From assembly GCF_002224125.1 (NCBI RefSeq), contig NZ_NCSM01000002.1:1-64000 (forward strand): a stretch of DNA of 64,000 nucleotides. The letters are read 5' to 3'. Positions 26,041 to 38,000 of this stretch are shown piece by piece. The stretch comes from Streptomyces sp. NBS 14/10. Its GTDB lineage: Bacteria > Actinomycetota > Actinomycetes > Streptomycetales > Streptomycetaceae. Position numbers and translations under genes: made by a program. Below the pieces are notes generated by a model, which worked only from the letters and a program-made list of their open reading frames with translations, did not search any database and had not been told where the DNA came from. Numbering within the stretch: position 1 is the first letter of the stretch; each line of letters opens with the position of its first letter.

Positions 26041-29000
26041 TCATCGTCCGCCTTCTTCGGGCTCGCCGCGCTGGGGGAGCAGTTCGGCCAGCAGCTCATC
26101 GACCGCCGCGTCGGACAGCGACGCGACCAGCCGCTCGGCGTCGTCGGCCCGGGAGGGTGGGGCGGGTCGGGGTTCCGCGGGAGAGGGTTCCGCGGGTCCG
26201 GGTTCCGCGGGGGCGGGGGCGGGTGTCTCGACGCGGAGGTGGTCGGCCAGCTGCCGGATGGTGATCCGCTCGAAGAGGAGAGTCGCCGGCTGGGGGCCGT
26301 ACACCGCTTCCAGGGCCCTGGTCAGTTCGAGGACGACCAGCGAGTCCACTCCATAGTTCTCGAAGGTGAGGTCGGGGTCGAGCCGGTCGGGGGCCATCTC
26401 CAGGACCCGGGCGAAGACCTCCGTCACCCGCCGGAGCTCGTCGTCACGGGAAGCCGAAGTCGGGGCGGACGCGGGGGCGGGGGCGGGAGCGGGGGACGGG
26501 GAGGCGGGGGCGGGGACCGGGTCCCGTCGCCCGACGACGGACACCACGCCGTCGCTGACGGCGGCGATGACGCTCTGGAAGGCCGCTCCGGCCTCCGTCG
26601 TGGGCGCCGCCGCGCTGATGTACGGGAATCCGCACGCCGCCAGGACGTCCCGCCACTGCCGTTCGCTCGCCAGTGGCGAACGGGGCAGGCGCTGCTCGGG
26701 GTCGGCGAACAGCCACCAGCCCGCCGTCAGGCCGAAGATCAGCGCCAGCTGGTGCCGGGGCCTGGTGCCCTCGACGAGGAGGAGCACCCCGCCCCCTCGC
26801 AGCAGCGCCTTGACGCGCGTCAGGGTGTCGGACAGCCGCCGGGTGGCGTGCAGGACGTTGGTGCCGAGCACCACATCGTGGCCGCCGGGTGTCGGTCCCG
26901 GCCCCGCCGGGTCGGCCTCGATGTCCAGCGTCTCGAAGCGGACGAAGGGGTACCGCGCGCCGAACCGGCTCCTGGCCTTGCGGACGAAGGCCGAAGAGAC
27001 ATCGGTGAACACGTACTCCACCGCGTCCTGGTAGGGGGCGAGTGCGTCGAGGACGGTCGCCGTCGTGCCGCCCGTCCCGGCGCCGACCTCCAGGATCCGA
27101 ACCGGTGTCGCGGGGTCGGCGGCCCGGCGGGCCTCGACCTGTTCGACCACGAGCCGGGCCACCTCCGCGTTGCAGCGGTCGGTGACCGGGTCGCCCTGGT
27201 ACACGGCGGCCACCCGCTCGGCGGAGCCGTCGGGGAAGAGGATCTCCATGGCGGGGCGGCGGCCGGTGAGGATGCCGGGCAGCTCGGTCAGGCAGTCGCG
27301 CAGCAGCGTGCCGACCGGTGCGAGGGCCGGGTGGCGGACCGTCAGCCCGTCCAGAGCGGCGAGCGACACGGCCTCGGGCTCCACCGCCCGGCCCGTCGGG
27401 CGGAAACCACCGGTGCCGGTGACCGTCAGCCAGCCCGTCTCCGCGAGGATGTCGAGCTGGGCCCGGAACAGCGCGGCGTGCTCGGGCACCACGCCCAGGC
27501 GTCCGGCGAGTTCCGCTCCGGACGCCTCGCCCGCGTCGGACAGGCCCGCCCGGTGCAGCACCGACGCCAGCAGGGACACCGCCAGTCGCTCCAGCTCGGC
27601 GACCGCGTGCTGATGCGTGACCAGTTCGGGGCCGGGCGCTCCAGGGAAGCGGACCTCGGGCAGCGGGTCCGGCGCACCGTCCGGCAGCACGCTCAGGGTG
27701 TGGTCGGGGTCGATGCCGAGGTTGGCCAGGATGGGCCGGTCGGCGTCCAGGGCGAACACCTGGGGGAGCCCGGCCGCGAGGGTCCGCTCGACGACGGTCA
27801 TGCCCTGCTCGGCGCTCAGCGGCCGGATGCCGGCGGCGCCGAAGCGGCGCAGCACCCGCTCCCGCTCCGGGTCGCCGCCCGCGTGCCAGTAGCCGAGGTT
27901 GAGGACTCGCACCGGGAAGGGCAGGGTGCGGGCGGCGTGCAGGGCACAGGCGTCGGCGAAGGTGCAGCCGGCGGCGTAACCGGCCTGGCCGTGGTTGCCC
28001 TCGAAGGCCACGCCGGACGAGTAGAAGAGCGCGAAGTCCAGCGGCACCTCGCGCACCGCGCGCAGCAGGCTCCAGGTGGAGTCGGTCTTGGACTCCAGGG
28101 CGGTCCGCAGCCCGGCCTCAGGCAGCTCCCTCAGCACCTGGTCGACCAGCACCATCGCGGCGTTGATCACCCCGTGCAGGGCGCCGAACTCCTGTACGGC
28201 GAGCTCGACGGCCTCCTTCAGCGCGTCCGGGTCGGTGGTGTCGAGGGCGAGGTAGCGGACCTCGGCGCCCGCCTTCTCCAGCTCCGCGACGGTCTGCCGC
28301 CGGGTCTCGTCGAGCGGGGAGCGGCCGACCACGACCAGCTTCGCCCCGTAGGCGCGGGCCAGGTGCCGGCAGGTGTCCCGGCCGACGGCGCCGAGCCCGC
28401 CGACGACCAGGTAGACGCCGCCCGGGCGGAACCGGGGTGCGGCGGCGGGCAGTTCGACCCGCTCCAGGGTGCGCACCCGGCGGACGCCCGCGCGCAGCGA
28501 CACCGGCACCGGCCGGGCCGGGAACGGCTCGGCCACGATCGCGTCGGCCGCCTGGGCGGCCTCCGCCGCGCGTACGTCGACGAGCGCCACGCGCAGCGCG
28601 GGGAACTCCTTGGCCGCGACGGCCGCCAGGCCCGCGGTCCCGGCGGCCCACGGGGAGGAGTCGTCGCCCGCCTCCAGCGGGTGGACGTCCGTGGTGACGA
28701 CCTTCAGGCGCAGCTCGCGCTCCAGCAGGCCGTGCCGGGCCAGCGCCCGCACCAGGCGGTACAGGGCGACCGGGCCCCGGTCGGTCAGGGCGCGCAGCTC
28801 GGCGCGGCCGGCGGGCTCGCGCCCGGGGGCCGGGCTGAGGAAGTAGACCAGGTCCGGTGCGCCGGATCCGGCCAGCGCGCGGTCGAGTTCGGCGTCCGCG
28901 AGGCCGCCGGGGCCGACCGGGAGCCTTCGTACGTCGGCGCCGTGGTGGGCGCGGGCGATGCCGGCGGCGGGCTCGGCGTCCAGCCGCTCCCCGACCAGCA

Positions 29001-32000
29001 GCACGCCGCGGGCGGCCGCGGCGCGCTCCTCGGCGGGCCGGGCGGTCCACACCGGCCGGTGCACGACCACCGCGGACGGCTTGGCCTCGCGGTAGGTCAG
29101 GCCCTCGAACCGGACCCGTACCGCGCCGGTGTCGTCGCAGAGCAGCACCTCGCAGCGGTCGGTCGCGGTCTCCCGGACGTACGACCAGCCGGCCGTGGGG
29201 ACGGCGCCGAACACCTCGACGCGGTCGGCCGCGAACGGCAGCATCGGCCGGGCGTGTTCGCCCCGGCGGCGGACCAGCAGGGCGGCGACGGTGTGCAGGG
29301 CGGCGTCCAGGACGCCCGGGTGCAGGGCGTGCGCCGGGTCTTTGCCCGCGGCCTCGCCGATCCGGCCGAGTACCTCGTCCCGGCCGGTCCACACCTGCCG
29401 GACGCGGCGGAAGAACGGCCCGTACGGCAGTCCCTGCCCGGCCAGCGCCCGGTAGAAGGAGCCTTCGCCCGGGCCTTCGTCCAGGCGGGCGCGGAGCGCG
29501 GTGACGTCGAGGGGGGCGGGCGCGGGCGGGGCGGCGGCGAGGCGGCCGCAGGAGCGTACGGCGTCGTCGGCGCCGCGGATCTCGTACCGGTCGCCGTCGA
29601 AGGCCACCGCCACCGTCTCCTCGGCCCCGCTCAGGGCCAGCGGGACCACCCAGCGGACGTCCACGCAGGCCCGCCCGGCCAGCCCCCCGCTCGCCTCGGC
29701 GACCAGGTCCAGGTGGCCGACACCGGGCAGGATGGGCCGCCCGTCGACCACGTGGTCGCGCAGCACCGGCTCATCGGCGGCGAGCCGGCGCTGCCAGCGG
29801 CGCGGGCCTGGCGCAGGGGCGGCAGCGGGCGTGGTGTCGAGCCAGTGCCGTACCCGCTCGAAGGGGTACGTCGGCAGCGGCACCCGACGGCGCTCGGCCG
29901 GGCGCAGCCGGTGCAGCAGGTCCCAGTCGACGGTGACGCCCGAAACCCACAGCCGGCCGAGGAGGTCGTCGGCGCCGGCCGCGATCTGGGCGGCGAGGAA
30001 GTCCTCGCCGCCGATGCCGTCGGTCAGCAGGCCGCCCAGCGGCGGATGCTGCTCCACCCGGCCCCGGTGCAGCCACTGGCCGCCCTCGCCCCGGCCGACG
30101 GCGGCCAGCTTGCCGGCCGCGTCCGCGAGGTCGGCGGCGACGAACGCCAGCCGTACGGCGAGGGGTTCGCGGCCCACGCGCAGGGTGTGGGCGACGTCGG
30201 CCAGCCTCGGGGCACCTGGCTCGGCGAGGGTGCGGCCCAGGTCGGCCGCGCGGGCGCGCAGCCGGTCCTCGTCGCGGGCGGACAGGACGATCAGCTCGGC
30301 CTGCTCGGGCTGTTCGGGCCCGGTCGGGGCCGGCTCGGGGGTCAGGTACTCCTCCACGACGATGTGCGCGTTGGTGCCGCCCGCCCCGAACGAGCTGACG
30401 GCGGCGCGGCGCGGCAGCGGACGGCCGTCGCCGTCGTACGCGCGCGGCCACGGCGCCGTCTGTCGCTGCACGGTGAACGGCGAGCTCTCGAAGTCGATGA
30501 CCGGGTTGAGTTCCTCGGCGTGCAGCGTGGGCAGCAGTGTGCCGTGGCGCAGCTGCAGGACGGCCTTGGTGAGCCCGGCGATCCCGGCGGCGCCCTCCAG
30601 ATGGCCGATCGCGGACTTCACCGAGCCGAGCGCGCAGAATCCCGTGTCGTCGGTGTGCCGGGCGAAGGCCTGGGCCAGCGCGGTGTGCTCGATCGGGTCG
30701 CCCAGGGCGGTGCCGGTGCCGTGCGCCTCGACACAGCCGATGGTGCGGGCGTCGATGCCCGCGGCGGCCAGCGCCTGTTCCACCAGCGCCTGCTGAGCCT
30801 GCGGGTTGGGCACGGTGTAGCCGCTGGTCCGGCCTCCGTGGTTGACGGCGCCGGCACGGATCACGGCGTGCACGGTGTCGCCGTCGCGGACCGCGTCCGA
30901 CAGCCGCTTGAGCACCACCGCGCCGACGCCCTCGCCGGGCACGTACCCGGTGCCGCCCGCGCCGAAGGACCGGCAGCGGCCGTCGTCGGACAGCATGGAC
31001 TTGCGGCTGAGGTGCACGTACTTGTCGGGGTGCGCGGCGACGTTGACGCCGCCAGCGATGGCGTACGAGCACTCGCCGCGGCGGATGGACTCGCAGGCCT
31101 GGTGCACGGCGACGAGGGACCCGGAGCAGGCGGTGTCGATCACCACGCTCGGGCCGCGGAAGTCGCCGAAGTAGGAGACCTGGTTGGCGATGGCGGACCG
31201 GTTGGCCAGCACGACCTGGTGGTTGCCGCGGGCCGACTCGGCGGCGGCGAGGATCGCGTAGTCGTCCCACATGACGCCGACGAACACGCCGACGTCGTGC
31301 CCCTGGCCGCCGTGGCGGGGCGCCGGGATCCGGGACGGCGGGTAACCGGCGTTCTCCAGCGCCGACCAGACCGTCTCCAGGAAGAGCCGCTCCTGCGGGT
31401 CCATCGTGCGGGCCTGCTTGGGCGCGATCTGGAAGAACAGCGAGTCGAAGGAGTCCACGTCCGACAGGAAGCCGCCCCAGCGGCTGTAGCTGCGGCCCGG
31501 TGCGGCGGGGTCCGCGTCGAACAGGGCGTCGGCGTCCCAGCGGTCCGCGGGGACCTCGGTGACGCAGTCGCGGCCCTCGGTGAGGTTGCGCCAGAACTCC
31601 TCCAGGGTGTCCGCCTGGGGGTAGCGGCCGCTGATGCCGATGATGGCGATCGGCTCGTCGGCGTCCCGGCGTGCGGGCGGGGCGTGCGGGCCCGGGGCGG
31701 ACGCGGGCGCGGTCTCCTGCCGCGAGGGCTGTGTCTCCTGCGGCGACGGCTCGGTCTCCTCGGGGAACAGGCGGGTGACGGCGTCGGCCTGCTCGGCGAG
31801 GATGTGACCGGCCAGCTCGTCGACCGTCCGGAACTCGAAGAACACGGTGCCGCGCAGACCCGGGAAGTCCTTGCCCAGCAGCGAGTTGGACTCCATGACC
31901 AGCACCGAGTCCAGGCCGTAGTCGTCCAGCGGGACACGGCTGTCGAGGCGCCCGGCGGGCAGCTTGAGCACGCCCGCGAGGACCTCGCGCAGATGCTCCA

Positions 32001-35000
32001 CCAACCGGTCCCGGACCCGGCCGGCGCGGGCGGCGGCGCCGGGCGCCGGCGCGACGGGCCGGGGCGGGGCGGGCGTACCCGTCAGGGCGGCGTCGACGGC
32101 CGCCGGGTCGCCCCAGGCGGGCACGAGCCACGGGGCGCCGGGGGCGAAGGAGCGGGCGAGGAGGTCGAGGCCCGCTTCCGCGGTCAGCGCCCGCATCCCG
32201 CTGCGGCGGGTGTACGCGGCCAGCTCCTCCTCGTGGACCAGCCCGTCGACCCCGCCGACCGCCCAGAGCGGCCAGGCCAGGGACAGACTGCGGCCGTGCC
32301 CCTCGCCCCGGCGCACCCGGCGGTCGCGGTCCACCGTGTAGAGGTCGGCGAAGCGGTTGGCGGTGGCGTAGCCGGCCGCTCCGAAGTCACCGATGAGGGA
32401 GGAGACGGAGGAGAAGACCACGAAGAGGTCGAGCGCGTCCTCACGGGTCAGCCGGTCCAGGTGGACCAGGCCGTGGGTCTTGGCGCCGAGCAGCCGGGCG
32501 AAGCGCTCCCGGTCGCCGTCGGCGCGGCCCTCGTCGGCGACGCCCGCCAGGTGGAACACGCCGTGCAGGGCGCCGAACCGGTCCCGGGCGGCGGCCAGCG
32601 CCGCGCCGAGTTCATCGGCCCGGGCCACATCGGCGCGCAGCGCGAGCACCTCGGCACCGAGGCCGGTCAGCGTGCGGTGCCAGGCGCGGGTCCGCTCGTC
32701 GGGCTCGGAGCGGCCGACCAGCACCAGCCTGGCCGCATGGGTGCGGGCCAGATGCTCGGCGAGGACACGGCCGAGGGCACCGGCGCCGCCGGTCACGACG
32801 TAGACGCCCCCGTCCCGCAGGGGCACGTCGGCCGGGGCGGCCGGGGAGGCCGGGCCGGTGACCGGGCGCAGGGCCCGTACCTGCCGCTCGCCGGAGGCCG
32901 TACGGCGGACCTCCAGGCCCGCGGCGCGGGGCGCGGCGCGCAGTTCCACCGCCACGGCCCGGGCGACCTCGGCGGCCGGGGCCGCGACATCAACGCCGAG
33001 GGTGAGCAGTTCCAGGCGCGGCGCGACCGGCCCCGTGGAGCGGGCGAACCCGGCCAGGGCGGCCCACTCGGGCCGGTCCTCGCCGGCGTTCTGCGGGTGC
33101 ACCACCAGGCACCGTGCCCGGCCGCGCAGCACACCGGTGCGGGCCGCGTCGAGCACGTCCAGGACGGGGGCGCAGGCGCGGTCGAGCAGGTCGGCGGGCG
33201 AGCCGTCGTCCGTGTCGCCAAGGACGTCGCCGATGACGACGGCAAAGTCGAGCCCGTCCTCATCGGCGAGGGGGGCGAGGGGGGCCAGTCGGCCGGTGTC
33301 CTCGCCGACGGCGACGACGCGCCGCCACACGCCGGTCGCGGCCAGCGCGGACTCCAGTTCCGGGCGGCGGCCGAGCAGGACGAGGGTCCCGGCGGCGTCC
33401 GCCGGTTCCGGGTCGGCGGCGGGGTGCCAGTACGGCTCGTAGAGGCGGGGTTCGCCGGAGGCGGGCTCAGGCTCGGCCGCGGTGGGCGCGACAGGCATAC
33501 GGTCGGCAAGCGCCGCCTGGACGCCGGGCAGCCGGCCCGCGAAGTCCCGTACGGAGGCGAGCACGCGGCCCTGGTCGTCGTACACGGTCAGGTCGAAGCG
33601 GCGCACGCCCGCCGACTCTCCGGCCAGCCGGGCGTGCGCGTGGCAGACCTCGGGCAGCGGGGCGAAGGAGTCCAGGGCGCCGAGGCTGAAGGGGACGGCG
33701 AGTTCACCGGGGCGCGGCGCGGTGGTCCGGCCGGTCCAGTGGCAGGCCCGCAGGGCGCCGTCGAGGAGCGCCGGGGGCAGCTCGGTGCCCGGGGCGGTAC
33801 CGGCCTGGGCCAGCCGGACCAGCGCCTCGCCGGGGCCGACCCGGATCTCGTCGATGACCTGGAAGGAGGGGCCGTACGCGAACCCGGCGGCCGCGTACTC
33901 GGTGTACGCGGTGGGTCCGTCGCGTACGACGGACAGCCGGGCGCGCAGCGCGGCGAGGTCCCCGGCGCCCTCAGGGGCGGCGGGGGCCGGGACGGCACCG
34001 CCGCGGGCGTGGGTGGTGCGGCCGGCCCCGGTCCCGCTGTACACCTCGAAGGACAGCCCGGTGCCGTCCGGGCGGAAGGAGACGTACAGCTCCAGTTCGC
34101 CGTCGGCGAGTTCCACGGCCCGGCCCCACACCACCTCGCGCAGGGCGTGCCGGGTGCCGGGCTCGGCGAGCGCGGCGGCGGCGCGGACGAACTCCAGCGT
34201 CGCCGCGCCCGCGAGCAGCGGCCGGCCCTCGATCACGTGGTCGCGCAGCAGCGGGTCGTGCGCGCGCAGCGTCTTGCGGAAGCGGACCTCGGCGACGGTG
34301 GACTCGTTGGCGTCGACCAGCGGATGCGGAGCGGCCGTGCCCAGGTCGGGGTCGAGCGGGATCCAGTAGCGCTCCGCGGCGAACGGGTACCGCGGGGCGC
34401 GCACCCGGCGCGGGGCAGGCCCCGGCCGGCCGGCGTGCCAGGCCGCCCAGTCCACGTCGGCGCCGCCCAGCCAGCGGCGGGCCGGCTCGGCCAACGGGCC
34501 CGCGTCGCCGAGGTCGGGGGCCGGGCCGCCGTCGGCGAACCGGCGCAGGGCCGCGACGAGTTCGGCGCCGTCGGTGACCGCCACCGCGAGCCGGGCGTCG
34601 AGGGGTTCGCGGCCCACCTGGGTGGTGAAGCACAGGTCGGCGAGCGGCACGCGCTCGGTCGTCACGAAGCGGGCGGCCGACTCGGCGTAGGCGCGCAGCC
34701 GTTCCTCGTCGCGGGCGGAGAGCAGGAACAGCACGGGTTCGCCGGTGCGCTGCTCGCCCGCTGGTACGTCGGTGACCGGGTCGGGGTTCGGGGACTCCTC
34801 CAGGACCAGGTGCGCGTTGGCGCCGCCCGCGCCGAAGGAGCTGAGGCCGGCCCGGCGCGGCCGGTCCCCGTCGGGCCAGGCGGACAGCTCGCGCTGGACG
34901 CGGAACGGGGAACGCTCGAAGTCGATGTTGGGGTTCAGCTCGGCCGAGTGCAGCGAGGGCACCAGGGTGCGGTGCCGGAACTGCAGCAGCACCTTGGTGA

Positions 35001-38000
35001 GTCCGGCGATGCCGGCCGCGGACTCCAGGTGCCCGATGTTGGACTTGACCGAGCCGATCGGCCAGGTGCCGGGCGCGGCCTCGGCGGACCGGTAGGCGTG
35101 GGTGAGGCCGGTCAGCTCGATCGGGTCGCCCAGGGCGGTGCCGGTGCCGTGCGCCTCGACGTAGCCGATGTCCTGCGGGGCGACGCCGGCCTGTTCCAGC
35201 GCGGTGGTGATCGCGCGCTGCTGGGCGCGCGGGTTGGGCACGCTGTATCCGTTGGTCCGGGCGCCGTGGTTGACGGCGCTGCCCAGGATCAGGCCGTGGA
35301 TGCGGTCCCCGTCGGCCAGTGCCTTGCGGTAGGGCTTGAGCAGAACGGCGCCGACGCCCTCCCCGGGCACATAGCCGTCGCCGCCCACGCCGAAGGCCCG
35401 GCAGCGGCCGTCGGAGGACAGGAAGCGGCCCTGGCTGAGGAAGGCGAACTTGTACGGGTGGACGGAGACGTTGACGCCCCCGGCGATGGCCAGTTCGCTC
35501 TCGCCCCGGCGCAGGCTCTCGCAGGCCAGGTGGATCGCGGTGAGCGAGGAGGAGCACATGGTGTCAAGCGCCATGCTCGGACCTGACAGGTCCAGTGCGT
35601 GGCTGACCCGGTTGGCGATGGTGGCGAAGGACGAGCCGGTGAGCGGCCGCCCGCCGCGCAGGGCGTCCAGGGCGCCGTGGAACTGGTACTCGCCGTACAT
35701 CACGCCGACGTACACGCCGACGGGCCGGTCGGCCAGGTCGGAGCGGCGGTAGCCGGCGTCCTCCAGGACGTGCCAGGCGTTCTGCAGGAACAGGCGCTCC
35801 TGGGGGTCCATCAGTTCGGCCTGGCGCGGGGAGATGCCGAAGAAGAGCGGGTCGAAGCGGTCGACGTCGCGCAGGAATCCGCCCCACCGGGTGTGGGCGA
35901 GGCCGGGCGCCGCCGGGTCCGGGTCGTACCAGCGGCGGCTGTCCCAGCGCTCCGCGGGGATCTCGGTGATGGCGTCGCGGCCCTCGGCCAGAGTGGTCCA
36001 GAGCTCGTCGAGGTCGTCGGCGGCCGGGTAGCGGCCGGCCAGGCCGATGACGGCGATGGCGTCGGTGTCGTCGGCGGCGTCCCCGGCTGGTTCGGCTGGT
36101 TCGACGATGGCAGCTCGTGCGGTACGGCGCGGGGCGCGCGGCGGGCGCGGGGCGGTGCCTTCGGCCGTGGGCGTGACCGGTGCGGCCGCCGGTGTGCCGC
36201 CGGTCAGCTCGGCCGCGTGGTGCTCGGCGAAGTAGCCGACGAGTTCGCCCAGGGTGGCGTATTCGAAGAACAGGGTCTTGGACAGGGCGTCGAAGTGCCG
36301 GTCCAGCTCGCGGTTGAGCTTGGCGATCATCAGCGAGTCGATGCCGAGCCGTTCGAACGGGGCGTCCTCAGCCAGTTCGGCCGGATCCAGGCCGGTCTCG
36401 GCGGCGATCAGCTCGCGCAGCAGCCGCAGGGCCGCCTCGTGCGGGCCGCCGCCCTCGGCGGGCGCGGTGGCCGTGGCGGTCCGGGCCGCCCGGGCGACGG
36501 GCTCGGTGAGCGCGGTGGTGATGGTGCGGAGGTCTCCGTAGCCGGCGACGAGCGCGCCGGGGGTGCCGAGGGCCTGCTCGAACAGGGCAAGGCCGGCCTG
36601 TGTGGGCAGTACGCCGAAGCCGGTGCGGGCGGCGATGTCCGCGGCGGCCTCGGTGCTCTGGCGCATCCCGCCGTCGGCCCACATCGGCCAGGCGATCGCG
36701 GTGATCCGGCCGTGCCGTTCGGCGTAGGCCTCCAGGTAGGCGTTGGCGTACGCGTAGTCGGTCTGGCCGGGGTTGCCGATGTGGGCGGCGATGGAGGAAA
36801 AGGCGACGAAGAAGTCCAGCGGGTCGTCGGCGGTGGCCGCGTCCAGGGCGCGCAGTCCGGCGGCCTTGGGGGCGAGGACGGCGGCGAAGTCCTCGGCGGA
36901 CTTGGTCAGGGCGAAGCCGTCGCGCAGCACACCGGCGGCGTGGACGACACCGGTGAGCGGCCCGAACTCCTCGCGTATGGAGGCGAGTCGGGCGGTCAGG
37001 GCGTCCGGGTCGGACACGTCGACGCTGCGGTAGACCAGGCGCTCGTCCAGGTCGGCGGGCCGTTCGCGGCGGCCCAGCAGGACCACGCGGGCGTCGGCCC
37101 GGGAGAGCAGCCGGTCGGCGACGGCGCGGCCCAGTCCGCCGGCGCCGCCCGTCACGACGTACACGCCGCCGTCGCGGACCGCTGCCGGGTCGGCGGCCGG
37201 GGCCGGCTCGGCCCGCGGGATCCGGCGGCCCTGTGCGGTGTGGGCGACCTCCGGGTCACGGCCGTGGCCGGCCAGTTCGCCGGTGAGCGCGTCGGCCTCG
37301 GCCACGTCCTCGGCGAGGCCGACGGCCTGCACTTCGAGGAGGGGGTTCTCTGCGCGGACGGTCCGGGCGAAGGCGGCGAGTGCGGCGCGTTCCGGGTGTG
37401 GGCCGTCGGCGTCATGGCGGTGCAGCAGCAGGACGCGCACGGGCGCGGTGGGGCGGGCGGCGAGGAGCGTGCGGACGATGTGCAGCGCCTGTTCGGGGGA
37501 CGGTTCGTCGACCAGGACGACGTCGGGCGCGGTGGCCGGGTCGAGGTCGCGGGTGACCGTGCCGATGCCCAGCGCGGTGAGGTGAGCGGCGAGCTGTGCG
37601 CCGCGCGCCGGGTCGGCGGTGACGACGGCGGCCGTGTCGCCGAGGGGAGCGCCGGTGGGCTCGGCGGGCACGGCGGTCCAGCGGCGGACCAGCAGGGCCG
37701 ACTCGCGGGGCTCGCCGAGGACGCGTACGGCGAGGTCGTGCAGGCGGGCCAGGACCTGGCCGTGGGTGTCCACGACGGTGAGGTCGGCGTGTGCGGTTCG
37801 CTCTCCCAGCCGACTGGTTGTGACGTGGACGTGGCAGGAGCCGGTGACGGGGGCGTGCACGGTGAGTTCGCCCAGCGCCAGCGGCAGGAAGCCGTCGGCC
37901 CGCTCGCCGTAGGCGCGGGCCAGCAGCACGACTAAGGCGTGCAGGGCGCCGTCCAGGAGGGCGGGGCTGAGCACGACGCCGTCGAGCGAGGCGCCGTCGG

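Noticed and set aside
25939..35586. 3,215-codon open frame on the + strand opposite the PKS
   Set aside because: Its product is low-complexity (Gly/Arg/Val-rich) with no domain, while the minus strand encodes complete KS, KR, MT and ACP motifs. High-GC antisense shadow.
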